A stretch of 64,000 nucleotides of DNA from Adineta steineri (GCA_905250115.1 CAJNOI010000002.1:1561866-1625865), one strand, 5' to 3'. Numbered from the stretch's first letter, positions 1 to 13,778 are shown. A program made the numbers and translations. The notes: a model not told the origin generated them from the sequence alone.

Positions 1-1621
1 ATGATGGTTGTATTTATTTAAATTAGTTTTCTCTATGTAAGATTCATAAATTTATTATTTAAGAATAGAGTGAAGTGGATAAATGATCAATTTGGTATGC
101 TCGATATAGTTAGATAGGATTTTATTGTGATAATAATAGGGCAATTTTTTCTATAAGATTTATTGTTCTCACTCTGACAATATAAAACCAAATGGAAAGC
201 TTAATGTACTATTATCAGTGATAAAACGGTCAAAACTTGATTATTTACGCGTCAACGTTATAAGAATGATCTACAATGACTATAATTGAATAATTTTGAT
301 CGAATAATAATTTCCTATAATCAAATATGTGTTTATGAAGAAAAAGTTGTTTACGAGTATAATCATAATCATAAATTGATTATTCGACTGAATAAAATAT
401 TTATTTCTGTCTCAATAACTATCTACTTCATAGACATGTGTTTTGTTTCAGAAATATTACATACACATCAACACATATGTTTGCACAATCCTATGGTAAT
501 AAAACCTAACAAAATTCTTTCGAAAATAACAACAACAAAAAGAAATAACATCATTATCAAATAACTCTATGTGTATGTGTGTAACTATCTCTCAACAATT
601 ATATGACAATGTGACTTATTTCAGTTATCGCTATGTAATCATCGATATTCTCTTTGCACATGCAAATGTAACATGAAGTGTATTATTTAATAACTATCAT
701 ATGTAACAAATATAGAGTTACAAAAAATGTACTATCAATATTTTTCATTTCATTTTTTCCTCGAGAATTGATATGTGCGTTCCTTTTATATGACTTTCGT
801 AGAAATATCAAAGGTTTATCTATTCTTTCATAATTTGGATTATACGATGAAATTTATTCGATAGTTATGTAGTAGCAATTCAAATAATAATAGTTGTCAA
901 TGAGCAAACATACGCTAATACGATCAGTGATCTCAAAGACATTCAATAACATTACAAGTAATTGTCTATCATAAATTCATGTTGTTTACTCCAAGCAGTT
1001 ATCTAAAATTGGAGCAAATTATTCAATAATAATTCAACATGTATTGAAACTTCAGTTTTTTTAATGAAGTGAAGTTCTGCTTATATGTTTTTAAGTTTAA
1101 ACTATTAGATATTCAGTTATACTCAATATCTGAAGATGATTTCGATAAACCTTTCATGAACTGAGAGTATACAGTAGACAACCAGTGTATGGCAGTAAAA
1201 ACTGATGATAAATCTTTAAAAATAGTTCTCACATTTTTCATTTATCCAAACGAATATTATTGCTACTCAATATGCTGAGAAAACTAAATTTTTTCAAATT
1301 AAAATCAGAAGTCAATTATCTTCCCATTGTCATTTTATTCAAACAAAAATATAGATTATTATGGATATACATATACAGTTTCGAAGATCTTTCGTTATAA
1401 TACAATGACATTGCAGTTAAAACACCGTTTTTAATGTAAGAAAATAATATTCTAACAAATGTCTTATGATCATCTTAGTACTCTATAATTGCTTTGATGA
1501 TCCATTCAAACTTTTTACATAAACAAGTTCTGAATATTACATTGATTCTAAACCATGAAACAAAAAAAATGATTTGTCAACAAAGCAATATTTAGTTAGA
1601 GCTTAAGATAATTTATTATAA
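1..1621. other. Intergenic stretch, no gene seen
   Basis: AT-rich sequence with no convincing coding exon on either strand. The one open frame of 92 codons (286-564) has amino-acid composition and stop context typical of chance AT-rich frames and no flanking splice signals. The right-hand part should contain the 3' UTR of the minus-strand FSIP1 gene that ends at 1622. Confidence 0.6.
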
Positions 1622-4010
1622 CTAAGATATATTACGATTATATATATCAATATGTGAAGCAGTAGATGTTGTTGAAGAAGGTCGATCAATAGCAGGTGCA
1701 AATGATAATGATGCAGTATGTTGTTGTTGTTGAGAAGAATGCATATTTTCTTCTCCTCCTCCTCCGTCTTCTACGTCATCATCATGAAATTGTCTCATTG
1801 TTATCCCTTCTTGTTGTGCTTCATTAATTAATAATTGAATAATTTCATCTGTAATTAATGGTCCTTGAGTATTTCCTACATAATGTGTTAATGCATAATT
1901 TGATAATTCATTAAAATCAATTCCTTGATAATCTTCTTTATCACGATTAAGAAGTGAATAATGTGATTTCATATCATCAACAGCACATTGACCTATATAT
2001 TCAAAGAAATATAATGCAAATATATTTTTTATAGAAAAAAATTGATTTTATTTTACCTAGTAATTCATTTAATTGTTCTTCAGATAGAATAGCTTCGATT
2101 TTTTCTTCTGTCATTGGCTGATGTAAAATTTCAAGTTTTTCATCAATTTTCTTTAATCTCTGCATATGTTCACGTTGTAAACGTGTTTCTTTCAATACAC
2201 GTTCACCAAAATGATTATCTATTTGTTCATTTTCTTCATTAGTAATTTGTTGCATAGTTGTATAATCAACATCATTATGATTATTTCGTCGTAATTGATG
2301 ATTAAGTAATGGATTATAATATTCTTTTTCAAGTAAATCATCAATTTCTTTTAAACGTTGAGATTCATTTATTGATGGTATATAACCATTTATATGTGAA
2401 CCTGGTAAAGCAACAACATTAACTTGTTCATCTTCTTCTAATAATTGTTTTAAACGTTGTTTTTCATCATCTGTTAATGCCCATGCACCACCAGCTTCCT
2501 TTGCTAATTGTATATTACGTTTAATAAAATCTTTTTCAGGTGGTTTAGTTTGTTTAGATTTATCTTTACTATTCATTGTTGAATTTGATGATATACTAGA
2601 TTTTTTTTTATTTTTATTTAATGAAGAAGTTTTTGTATTACTATTTGAAGAAACTTTATCACTTCTATGTACACTATTAGAATCATCAAGTGGATCATTT
2701 ATTTGTGTTTTAAATATTGATTCAGGTGTATTGGAATTATCATATTCAAGATAACCACCATCTAATTTTAAAATTTCATCATCAAGAGCTAAAAATCGTT
2801 TTAAATTTGATTGAGTATGTGATAATTCATTCGTATCATCAGGAAGAATTGAAGTCATCGATTGCATTTCACTTCTTAATCTAAGAAGAGAAACTTAATT
2901 AATTTTTTATCGACAAACAGAAGTAAATTAGGTATATTTTACTGTACGAAAACGTATTCTACACTCATACCCATCCCACTAACCTTTGGATGCTTAAGTA
3001 CTTTCATACAATTAAGTGTTACATGTTTCAATTACTACTGAAGATCTAATTGATCAAACTATGTTGAAATGATGTTCATATCAACATTGATGATTATAAA
3101 ATTCTCGACCTAAAACTTAAGATCTACGGATAGTTGAGTACTCGTATCAGACCTCAACTTAATACTAATTATTTGTTGAAAGTAATAAAAATCAATTTAG
3201 TATCTAATCGTTTTCTATCCTGAAAAGGATAGTAGTAATAATTAATATCTATATCTGTTTGAATATATAATGATTTTAATATTCTGTCCTGTTTTATTAT
3301 TATTCAATAAAACGAAATAAATCGTGTTATACATTTAGTTAATTTTTCTAGATACACTTCTGGAAATAGTCTCAGAATATAAGATTGTACAAGAATAACT
3401 TAACTCTTTTGATAGATATCTTATGAAACTCATCGTTCGTTACGATACTAAATAAATGTTAAACCGAAATCTAGTCAGAACTATATATTACATAATATTT
3501 TTCTCACACCCAATGCTTAACATGATTTATGATAACATACTTCTTCATCAAAGACATTGTTTCAACTTTGACTTGTTTCTCTTTTTCAAATGCTTCTTCA
3601 AGTGCTTTATCAAGTCGTTTCATTTTTAAATAAGCATCATCTAATTTAGCTTCATTTCCAATTTCCAATGTATCTAAAATTACTCAACAGTAAATTAGAT
3701 ATAAATTTAAACTATTTTATACAAACCTTGTTTATCTACTTGATATTTTTCTTGTAAATGTTTAATAAAATATTGTTGTTGAGAATTATTTTCTTTCGTT
3801 GATGGTTTAATTGGTGGTAAAATAGGATAATTATTAAGATTGCTCGAAGGTCGAGAAAGATTTTCTTCATCTTCTTCAACATTTGCTACAAAAGAATTTG
3901 CAGATTTTACACTATTATCATCCGAATATTCATCACTTTGAGCTATAGAGAGAAGGAATTCGAAATTTCTATATAAACAATATGAATTACTTACAATTAT
4001 TATCAGTCAT
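1622..4010 (-). CDS. FSIP1: Fibrous sheath-interacting protein 1 (FSIP1) homologue, 5 exons, 519 aa
   Basis: Exons read on the minus strand: 4010-3995, 3942-3727, 3673-3541, 2880-2057, 1992-1622. All junctions are GT..AG and the phases close to 520 codons including stop. The protein is acidic, Ser/Asn-rich and coiled-coil-prone. Its middle and C-terminal part carries the FSIP1 signature: a segment reading IKRNIQLAKEAGG, a KQRLKQLLEEDEQ block, a GYIP motif, a repeated KEIDDLLEK / KKIDEKLEIL pair and a terminal LSEEQLNELL. Human FSIP1 has these in the same order and is of similar length (about 580 aa). In vertebrates the protein is linked to the sperm flagellum fibrous sheath and to A-kinase anchoring; in a parthenogenetic rotifer a ciliary or axonemal role is more likely, which is inference. 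The 660-bp intron (2881-3540) is long for this locus. It shares a divergent promoter with Ric-8. Confidence 0.85.
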
Positions 4011-4370
4011 TTTTTTCTTGTTAATATGAATCTCAAAATAATTCGATTTATATTTGTTGACAAGGCAACAGTCGTAGAGGATCTAGATGTCGCTAGTGTT
4101 TTTAATCTTATTTTTTTCTTTTAAGAAAAATTTCTTTTATTTTTCATTTCATAATTTTTTTTATTTCGATTATTTTGTTTTTTCATGAATAGAAATTGTT
4201 GAGAATGATATTTTCCGATAATTAAAATGCATATTGTTTATTTATTTATTTATTTCCGTGATTCTCTTCTGAGTCATAAGGTTTAACATCTTTTTTTTTG
4301 TTTACATTCAGATTATATTATTCATTGATCGATTTCTTTTCCTGTATCTCAAAACTAGTCAATATTATTA
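4011..4370. promoter_or_regulatory. Divergent promoter between FSIP1 (-) and Ric-8 (+)
   Basis: The two start codons, at 4010 on the minus strand and 4371 on the plus strand, are separated by only 360 bp. The interval is T-rich with no coding potential, so it must hold both core promoters or 5' ends. No clear TATA box placement can be assigned by eye. Confidence 0.55.
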
Positions 4371-7312
4371 ATGGCTTCGTCAGATGACGATCTCAATAAA
4401 TTGGATACGTTATCTGATGATGACTATTTGAAATTAATTGAACAATTCTATGAAAAAGTAAAATGTTCTGTTTTTTTTGTTTCCTTCTATAATTGATATT
4501 ATTTAGAATGTAAATAATTTTGCATTTCCACAACTTGATCTGGATAAAAAACAACGACTTGTTACCGAACTATTTACGCGTTTACGTTCATTTGATTCAA
4601 ATTCAATTTTTCTATGTTTAAAAACATTACGTTTATTAACACGAGATCGAGAAGGACTTGATGTAAGAAATAATTTAGAATTTTTTTAATTTTAATTAAT
4701 TTTTTTTGGTAATTTTAGGCACTTACAGGTTCATCAGTACTCGAACCACTTCAAAAATTAGCGGGTCTCGAATGTAGCAAAGTTGATGCTAACCCAACAG
4801 ATATTCAAAGTAACAAACTAAATTTTGAATTTTTGTTCCTATTTAAATTTTTGTTTTTAGATGTGATTGAAGCAGAAAAATGCATGTCGAATTTAATATA
4901 TATGAGTCCAGCCGTACAAAAATTTTATAGTGTTAGTGGTGTTGCTGATGCTATAACACAACGTATTAAAGAAACAACAACAACGAAATTAGATAATGGA
5001 ATAAGATTTTTTGATATGAGAATGCTTTTTCTTTTAACTGCTTTAAATGCTGATATAAGGTATGTATTATATTATTTTAATAATGAAAAAAAATTTGTTT
5101 TTTTTGTAGACAACGTGTTCGAGAAAAATTTCATGGTCTTTCTTATCTATTTGAAATTATTAATCAAATTATGTCAACAAGAAGTGAACCAGTTGCTGCT
5201 GCAGATTCAGGTTTGTTTAAAAATAATTCAAAAAGAGTTATATATAACATTTAAGCTCGATAGATATTAATTAAATCTACTTCATATGATCATCATTCGA
5301 AAGAAATAGAGTTAAATTAGTAAGGGAAATAATGGTTCGTTAGATTATAGGTGAAACTCAATGAAGTAATACACTATTTCACAGTGTTTAAAAAGCCATT
5401 ACCGGAGTTTGAAATGATTGTCCTTGATATTCATTGAATCGTATGCATAAAGACAATATCAAGTGGATGATGGAAAAAATTAAAAGCACATCCGATTTTT
5501 TCTAGCACGAGGTTCAGAAAGTTTACTAGATTTATTTCTAACATATTACTTTCAATAAATTTCACCGATTTAATTAAAGATAAACATATGAAAGATTTTT
5601 CTAATCACATCATATTCTAAATTTGAATGTAAGATAGTTATATTAACAGATTCAGTAATCTATAACATAGTACCTAATGTCCCCAACATATAAAAACTCT
5701 CCTTTTACACATATATCAGTTGAAGCCTAGACAAGATTATGCAAATAGCTTTTCGGGTTAGATTTCACTTGAACTTCAGGCATTTCTAATTAAGATACAT
5801 TTCTCTTACAATATCAGTTACCGAGTTAATATCAAGTAAATCATATTCTCTATAAAATATGTTATTTCTCCAGTTTAATTCTATTGAATACTGACTTATT
5901 TAGGTATAACTTTATCAAATGAAGATATTGATTATTTAATTGAAATTTTGAAAACACTTTATAATTTAACTGTTGATTTACCAAATTTAACGCATTCATA
6001 TGCTATACAAGAAGAAGAAGAAGAAGCTCATTTGATGAGATTAGTAAGTATTCTTCGTGAATTACTTTTATGTTATGGACCAAATAATGAAAAACAAATG
6101 GAATTACAAAAGTAAATTTTTTTAAATATTTGTATTTGAATTAAATACTAAATTCAATTATATTTAGTCATATTATTAATCTTTTAACAAATATGCCAAA
6201 AACATGTTTTGAAGAATTACTTTCACCAGCTGTCCTAGACGATGATAATGATAATGATGAGCATAATGGTAAAAATATGGAAGCTATTAATACAATTCTT
6301 CGTTTTCTTGATCATCGTATTGCAAAAGCCGAAGTAGGAAAAATAAACAAACATTTTTTGTTTTTATTTAAATAAAACTATTTTAGGGAACAAAAAATGC
6401 TAAAGAAGTTTTATTACCCGTCCTTCAACTTCTTATACTCATGTGTCAATCGAATCGTACAATAAGAAAATTTTGTCGACAATTTATTTTACCAGCTCTT
6501 GGTGATGAAGTTTTAAATTTACCAACTGAAGGACAAAAATTACGAAATAAGTAAAAAATAAATTGATATTCTTTTCCTTTAGACAATACGTGGTTTTTTT
6601 ATTTAGATTAACACGAATGATGACAAATCCAAATTCAGAATTGAAAACTCTTTCAGCAAAATTACTCTTTGTACTTTGTAAAGAAAGTGGTATGAATATT
6701 ATAATCTGAAAATTTTTGTATATTAATTTTCTTTTCTATTTAGTCGATCGTTTAATTAAATATACAGGTTATGGAAATGCCGCTGGTTTGTTATATGATT
6801 TCGGTTTACTCGGTCCACAGCATAATATAAATAAAGAACAATATTCAAGTGATTCCGATGAATCCGATACTGAAAGTTATAAAAAAATTCGTGATCAATA
6901 TGGGTAAATAGATAAGAAAACAAGACTTTTTTTGTTACCGACATATTTTTGTTTTTAGTATTGATGGCGTTACAGGTCGTGCAAATATAAAACGAAATGA
7001 TGATTCCATGAAAGATTGGACAGAAGAACGAAAAATGGTTGAAGTCGATAAACTTCTTAATACATTAGATCGTGCTATGACGTGAGAATTTGTTCTAGAT
7101 TTTATTTTATCTTTTGATTTTTTGAATTTTATAGTCATGGTTTAATTAAACCCATGGTTATGGATGCAAATGGAAATCCTGTTCCAGCTGAAAGTGTTCT
7201 ACAACTTCGAGAAGCAAATTTACTTACACATCATCCAAATGATCTTCGTGCTTCAGAATCAAGCGATGATGAAGGTGATGGTGGACAAATTAATACAAAT
7301 AAATCAAAATAA
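4371..7312 (+). CDS. RIC8: Ric-8 / synembryn, G-alpha chaperone and exchange factor, 12 exons, 571 aa
   Basis: Exons: 4371-4457, 4507-4662, 4719-4809, 4861-5059, 5110-5210, 5904-6111, 6168-6333, 6387-6550, 6607-6689, 6744-6903, 6959-7081, 7135-7312; phases close exactly. Ric-8 is a cytosolic armadillo-like helical protein that folds nascent G-alpha subunits and promotes their nucleotide exchange. Diagnostic stretches are visible: [14 protein letters not shown] near the N-terminus, a QKLRNKLTRMM segment, then [20 protein letters not shown] followed by AAGLL, and a C-terminal acidic [12 protein letters not shown] with VTGR, all conserved in animal Ric-8. Length matches the family (about 530-560 aa). 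Intron 5 is 693 bp while the other introns are about 45-65 bp. An AATAAA lies near 7425. DNAJC1 starts 334 bp downstream on the same strand. Confidence 0.95.
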
Positions 7313-7646
7313 AACTTTATTAAAAAAAAAACGCTCATTTTATTTAAACACAATGCTTTTTATTCCTTTTCTTTTCTTTTCTTCTTTTGATCTGAGTGTT
7401 GTCTTGTAAAGCATGAGAGAGAGAGAAAATAAACCAATTTAAACAGTGTCTGTAGTCAGTTTTCAATAAGAAATGTAAATATTTTACATGTTCTGATTGT
7501 GTACTAGTCATTTTAATCTCGTTGTTGTGTGTTGCCTTCTTTTATTTTGACATATTTCATTTACATCAGCGCGGCTTTTCTTTTTGTCTTTGGATAAAAA
7601 TATACCAAAAGAAACCTAAAATGAAAAACAAAATATTTAATTGCAG

Positions 7647-9333
7647 ATGAAAAGCCATTTATGTCTTTTTCTATTGATTATTCGAATCGATTCAATAGTC
7701 GCTTGGGAAACTTATGAACTTGATTTATTTGATTTAGTTGAAGAACTTGGCTTGAATACAAATTTTTATGATTTTATTGGTGTTGAAAAAACAGCGGAAA
7801 CAAGTGAAATTAAACGGGCATATAGGTAGAACGATTTATTTTATATCTATATATATAAAATTTTTATTTTAAAAGAAAACTTTCATTAACTTGGCATCCA
7901 GATAAATCGGATGATCCAAATGCTGGTGAAAAATTTCGACAACTTGTTGCTGTTTATGAAATACTTAAAGATGAACAACGTCGTACTCGATATGATCGTA
8001 TACTTGTAGAAGGTTTACCAAGATGGAATCAACCAATATTTTATTATAGACGTGCGAAAAAATTACGTTTTTGGGAAATTTTTACAATTTTAACATTTAT
8101 TATGACTATTGGCCATTATTTAGTCCTTTGGGCTATGTATTTTGAATCCACTTTAACTATGGTGAAGTAAGATCAATTTATTTATGCACAATATTTCTTA
8201 TGATGTTTTTTTTCTTTGTTTTAGAATGAACGATCTACGGATGTACGTAAACGATTGGAAAAGAAAATGAAAAAATCTAGTAAAATTAAAGATATTGATC
8301 AAAATATGATTGATGAAGAAATGGCTCGAATTATACCAGGTAAATTCAAATTATTTCTAAGATGTAGTCTTTCATTGAAAAACTAATTCTTTTGATACCT
8401 AGAGAAAAATAATCTTCTCGAAAGTTATTTCATCATGTTAAAATATTTTTCTAAGATGATTACATGTGTCAAAAGAATAATTGCTTAGCTTAAAATCTTT
8501 TTTCCTTTCAAAAGATTTATATTTATCAAATATATCGAAATTCTTATTCTTTCATTATAGTTCTAAAATCACCACAATTGACTGATATATTACCAATTAA
8601 ATTCGCTTTTTCTCTAATAAATCATCAATTTTTTGTTCCACATATTAAACATCTACTAAGTGCAATCATACATAATCGTCGTCAATGTTCATCAACTGAA
8701 TCTATTTCAGCAAGCAATGACGATGAAGATAATGATAGTAATTCAACTACAAAAAAATCTCCGGTTATTCGTATCAATGATATAGTACCAGAAATGGCTA
8801 CTAATATAAATGCACCTATTGTTTCTTATTTAACACCAACTTCATCATCTTTTGAAGATAATCAATCATCCGAGTCTCGCAATTCAACTCGTTCATGGTC
8901 GGATGAAGAAAAACAATTGTTATGTAAAACTATTGTTCGATTTCCACCAGGAACACCTCGAAGATGGGAAAAAATTGCCGAAGTTATAGGTCGTCATGTT
9001 TCACAAGTTACTGACATGGCTAAACAAATACAAAATACAGTCGGTTCGAGTAATAATATTTTTCAAGAAAATCATCTATCATCAACATCATCGTCAACAA
9101 CAACCATTGATCAAAATATAATTACTGAACGACAACAATCAGAAACGATGCCTGATTGGTCACAAACTGATCAACATTTACTTGAATGTGCATTAAAAAA
9201 TATACCAAAAGATAAACCTGGTGCTGATCGTTGGGAACAAATAGCTCTTTGTATACCTGGAAAAACACGTGACGATTGTTTAGCACGTTATCGTTATATT
9301 GTACAACTTGTTAAAGCCAAAAAAATGGCTTAA
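7647..9333 (+). CDS. DNAJC1: DNAJC1-type ER J-protein with two SANT domains, 4 exons, 450 aa
   Basis: Exons: 7647-7825, 7876-8161, 8225-8339, 8561-9333. Residues 1-20 form a signal peptide. A J domain follows (NFYDFIGVEKTAE ... intact HPD in TWHPDKSDD ... ILKDEQRRTRYD), then one membrane helix (FWEIFTILTFIMTIGHYLVL), a basic cytosolic segment and two SANT/Myb domains (one beginning RSWSDEEKQLL, one beginning PDWSQTDQHLL). This order matches DNAJC1/ERdj1, which recruits BiP to the ER membrane and touches ribosomes on the cytosolic side. The ATG at 7647 directly follows a TTGCAG acceptor-like hexamer; an upstream ATG at 7621 is out of frame and stops at once. The donor of exon 2 is chosen as GTGAAG at 8162 because the nearby GTAAGA would break the frame. 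450 aa is somewhat shorter than the human protein (about 554). Confidence 0.92.
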
Positions 9334-9684
9334 ATTTTTTACAGTAAAAAACAAAAAGAAAAAAAAGAAGGAAATACATTATTATTTTTTGTTTTCCGTT
9401 GCCATTAATCGGTGCGTGTCTCCTTTTTTTGAATAAAAAGAAAACGTTAATAATAAATATATATCATCATCATATATCTATTCAATAAATAGTTGCTATT
9501 AACATTAAAAGCATTTTATTTTCTTTTGCTATTAATTTTCTTTTTGTTACCCTATTATATTTTGTGTATTTTAAACAAAATGACGGCAGATAAATCGATG
9601 AATTCAATTAACCATTGGAATGAAGTTCTTTCTTTTTCTTCTTCTTCATTCTCTATTCTAGTTATATGTTGATGCATGCAGTAG
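9334..9684. other. Convergent 3' ends, no gene
   Basis: Interval between the DNAJC1 stop (plus) and the stop of the unrecognised minus-strand gene. It is AT/T-rich and holds AATAAA-type hexamers near 9430 and 9485 that could serve as plus-strand polyadenylation signals. No open frame of note. Confidence 0.6.
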
Positions 9685-11148
9685 TCATGTTGTCGGAATT
9701 CGATTAGATAACGACGGAGTTGACAATGTGGTCTGTTGTTGTTGTTGTTGCTGTTGAGTACGAGAAAATGAAGATGAGAATGGAGATGTTCGGAAAAAAA
9801 ATGATCGTAAACGTGTCAATTTATTTGTGTGTGAAGTAGAATGTTTTATCGATGTCTTAGTATTTGATGACTTTGAAGTAGAAAATGTCGTTTCATTAGT
9901 ATCTGTCGAATTAACGATAGTATTGTTGTCAGTCAATGGCACGCCCATTGAACGTGATGTTGATAATGATGATGGAATCGTAGAACTATATTAAATAGTA
10001 GAAGAAAAAAAAAATATATAGATCTATTCTCTTATTAATTAGCTATATTAGGTTTTTTTTATTCGAAGGAGAAAAACAAAATGATGTAATTCTTGTTCAA
10101 AGGTTCAAAAATACATTAATTTGTTCTATTTTTATAAATTACTAAAGGGTATTATTTTAAATGAAAGCCTATAATCCTGTAAATTTAATTATACGAAAAG
10201 AGTTAAGGAAGTAAATGTGGCTTTAATTATCAAAATAGGAGCTCATTATTTTCTATTATTATCTTTTTTTCCTCGAAAAAGAAAAATCTTTATCGTATAA
10301 TGTGTACTGAGAAAATATTGATTTTTCCTTATGTATATATATATCATCTATTCCAATGATAATAGTCAATTATTTATCAATTTTACCGGAAAAAAATATT
10401 TTTCTTCTTTTCAATATTTGCATACTCACTCGTGTTTAATAAGTGGAGCAAAATGATTTTCATCATCACCACCTTCATCATCTTCTTCAACGACCATATT
10501 TGTTTGATATTTTCCTAAATTATTTGTTATGGCAGAAAATGATGATGATGTTGATGACATAAATGGATGAAATGGTAATGATGATAATGATATATTCGTC
10601 GTAGATTTTTCTTTTACTGATGATGAACGTTTAAATAATCTTGTTTTTAAATCTTTTTTTATCGGTAATTCATCACGCATAAAACCATGATTTGTTACAC
10701 AACATGCAGATGATGATATATTTGTTGTTAAGGGTAAAGATATTTTTGATGTTGAATGAAATAAATGATCACGAAGTGATCTTGAATATATCCAAGAATT
10801 TTCACGATCAATTCTATGTGAAGCAATTGCTATTGTACTATGATTACGACGAGTCGATTTTGGATCAATATAAACAGGCACAAATACATAACGATAATCA
10901 ATATAACGTTCTTCAAAACGTTTTTTTAAATCTTCTGTATAAATCCATGAGTTTGATGATGATGATGATGTTGTTGATGAAGACGGCATTTTTCCGATTG
11001 AATTTGATAAATATTTCTGTTTCCGTGATAGACTCGTTCGATCAGATGTAATTCTTGGTATGCTTGCTGTTGATGTTGCAGCAGCAGCGGTTGCAGCAAT
11101 CGTATTGTTAGCCGTCTCAAGAGCCAACAGACCATAATAAAGAACCAT
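9685..11148 (-). CDS. Unrecognised Ser/Thr-rich protein, 2 exons, 339 aa
   Basis: Minus-strand exons 11148-10430 and 9985-9685 join in frame across a 444-bp GT..AG intron (GTGAGT donor). I do not recognise a family. The N-terminus has a short hydrophobic patch (MVLYYGLLALE) followed by an Ala/Thr-rich run. The middle holds two similar blocks, NSWIYTEDLKKRF and NSWIYSRSLRDHLF, about 50 residues apart, suggesting a degenerate internal repeat. Other features are serine runs, a basic KKDLKTRLFKRSSSVKEK segment (possible phosphorylation target), an acidic VVEEDDEGGDDE stretch and a poly-Gln tract coded near 9735. A GTAAGT..CAG pair just upstream (about 11170-11205) suggests a 5' UTR intron, supporting the chosen ATG. 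The repeat block and the clean splice make it a probable real gene. Confidence 0.6.
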
Positions 11149-13778
11149 CAAGGGAACTGAATACTGAATAAATTTGATGCGTCTATCACCGACTTACGAA
11201 TTTGACTTCTTATTGACGAGAAGAAATGGAAAAATGATGTTGGCAAATATTTTGTGATCGAAACTATTTTAAATACGCTAATGAATTGAATATCTAGTAT
11301 AGAAAAGCAAAAATGTAATAGAGTGATCTTCTTTCATCAATGTCATCTCGCATCTCATCATTTCAGTAAAGAGATCGTCTATTTTGTTCGTTATTATTCT
11401 CTCGGTTTTTCTTTTCTATACTGCTGTTTGAATATATATATATAGGATGCTATCAATGATGGTGATTATGATGAGAAAGAGCAACTCATAGTCACAATAG
11501 TAGACCACAATGAAGTATTAATGTTGAGCTGTTTGTAAAAAAAAAAGAAAAGTATGAAGAGAAAAAATAAGAACGAATGAGTTCAGTAGTTTCTTGCTCA
11601 CTCACTTAATGTCTCGGAAAAAATACTGAGTAAATGATGGAAAGTAAGAGAAAAGGACACACTCGGGAAAAAAAGGAAGTGCTTTCCGATCCGAAAAAGA
11701 GTGCTAGAAAAAATGGAAAAAAAAAGGTAAAATGAAAATAATATATGTAAATATTAAAATGATCGAACATAGTTAACTAGTTAATTATATCAGGCAAATT
11801 TATATATATTTTTAGAAATCTTTTTATATTCGTCAATATTTTTTATATGTCTGGAAACAATCAGGAAATACTAATAGGGTTACTGACACATAGTTACATT
11901 CCGTTTTCTTAGTTTTTAATCTCTATTCGAAAAAAACACGATTGTCAATTGTCTAGACTTACGGAAAAATGTATAGACATATATATATATATATAAATAT
12001 AGAGATGAATGGACAATGATATATAAAAGTTTGTTATTTTGACCTAGGTTGAGCGTCTAAATGTCATAAACAATAGTTTATATTTAAGAATGTAAAAGAA
12101 TACATTAATAGTTTATCATTTTTGCTATTGTCATCATGCATCAAGCTAATATTGTATGAAAATAATGTGACTGTCTCGACTGCTCATCATCAATATGAAT
12201 AATAGTAATAATACTAGTAACAACAACAATAATAGCGTATAGACACAGAAGAGAGAGAGAGGGAGGAAAAAAAGGTCTCAAATCGCGCTCCGACAAGCTA
12301 TGCAGAATGAATAAAAATCGTTTATTGATGGGAAATAGGATAAGTCTGAGTGTACATCATTATAGGACGACGATGGAATTTGGCTGATTTCTGATAAAAA
12401 ATAAGATAGATATTTCCAAGCTAAAATATACAGAAAACTGTCGTTATTTGACTGTTGTTGATGTGTTTTTCTTGTGGCTGTTGTTGTTGTTGTTATTATG
12501 ATTACGATTATGATTATTATTATTACTATTATTATTATTATTATTATTATAACAACAGAGCTTTAGGGTGAAACATTAGAAATAGAAGCAACAAGAGACG
12601 ATCACAGAAAGGGAAAAAATAACTATTGACAAACTTTTGTTACAATTAAAAAAACAGTCTTACACTAAAACTTACTATAAATATGTAAAAATAATATTAT
12701 AATTATAAAAAAATCTAATAAGAAAGAAAATTCATTAAATTATTTTTCTACATCAGTAGTCAAAGATTTCTATATAAGTTTAAAATAGAACCTTATATAA
12801 ATAATAATTCTTACAAAAGAAATAATATACTACTCACTATTTGTTTATTAATCAAGATATAGTAGTAATATACATATTGTAATGCTATAGTAAATTCATT
12901 TATGAAGATAGATTATTATTATGATAATATCAGAAACATTTGTTGTTTTTATTTATTATATTGCTATATTTATCGTTACTGTGCAATATTTTTTCAGATC
13001 ATTTCTTATTTATCTTCTGGTGAAAATTTTTTATTATAAATATAATAATTATTTCACTTCACTTTTGTCATTAAAAAAACATTTCTCATAATGGAATATT
13101 AGTCTTTAATTGTAGAGTCGAGGAATAGGTAAAATTCTTCATTCAAAATTAATAATTGATAAAAGCATAACTATATCTAATTTCTTTATTGAAAATATCC
13201 GTAAACCTTAGGTCACTTGCTCAAAACAATTAAACAAAAAAAATATGTATGACAACTTACAGAGTCTTGTTAATTTTGAATAGAATTATAATTATAATTT
13301 AAGTATACTTGTTTATAAAGACGTCTTTGTGTGGGATGCTTAATACAAATTAAATGTATGAAATTCTATACTTCATTGAACTAAATATTTTTAATTCCTA
13401 CTTATATTATGAGATTATCAAAACACAGAATTTGTCTTCTTTTTTCTTCCTAAGCTGAAATCTTACTGGAAACGAATGCCATCTGTCGAATTTGTTCTGT
13501 TGGCTGCATGCAAAAAACATGATGATTATTTATTAACATTCGATTTGTTATCTTTTACTTTAGTTAGCAGCGAATTACGTATAAATCATTGAATATACAT
13601 ATCAGCTGACACGTTTTATTTTGTTTTTTTATTTTTAATTATATTATTACGATTAATTATATAATAATACGAAGAAGAAAAAAACGAGAAGAGCTATAGT
13701 GTTTGTTTATTGATCCAGTGGTATTGTATTTGTTTTTCTTATCTCTATTTTTAACACTCTAATATTAATCAAAAGAAA
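11149..13778. other. 2.6-kb non-coding stretch with microsatellites
   Basis: No supported exon. It contains the upstream region of the minus-strand gene at 11148 and, at its right end, the promoter of the GLTP gene at 13779. Low-complexity tracts include a (TTG)n-(ATT)n run at 12478-12550, a (TA)n near 11980 and GA-rich patches near 12250. Confidence 0.6.
12478..12550. repeat. TTG/ATT trinucleotide microsatellite
   Basis: A run of TTG units grades into ATT and TTA units over about 70 bp. It lies outside any gene. Confidence 0.8.

Noticed and set aside
286..564. 92-codon frame near the left edge
   Set aside because: AT-rich composition (Ile/Asn/Lys/Tyr), no conserved motif, no splice continuity.
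2950..3000. CATACCCATCCCACTAACC as another foldback copy
   Set aside because: Only a C-rich right-arm-like stretch; no G/T-rich partner arm nearby.
10692..11051. 119-codon plus-strand frame
   Set aside because: Antisense shadow of the two-exon minus-strand gene; Met- and Leu-runs come from its TCA/CAT serine and histidine codons.
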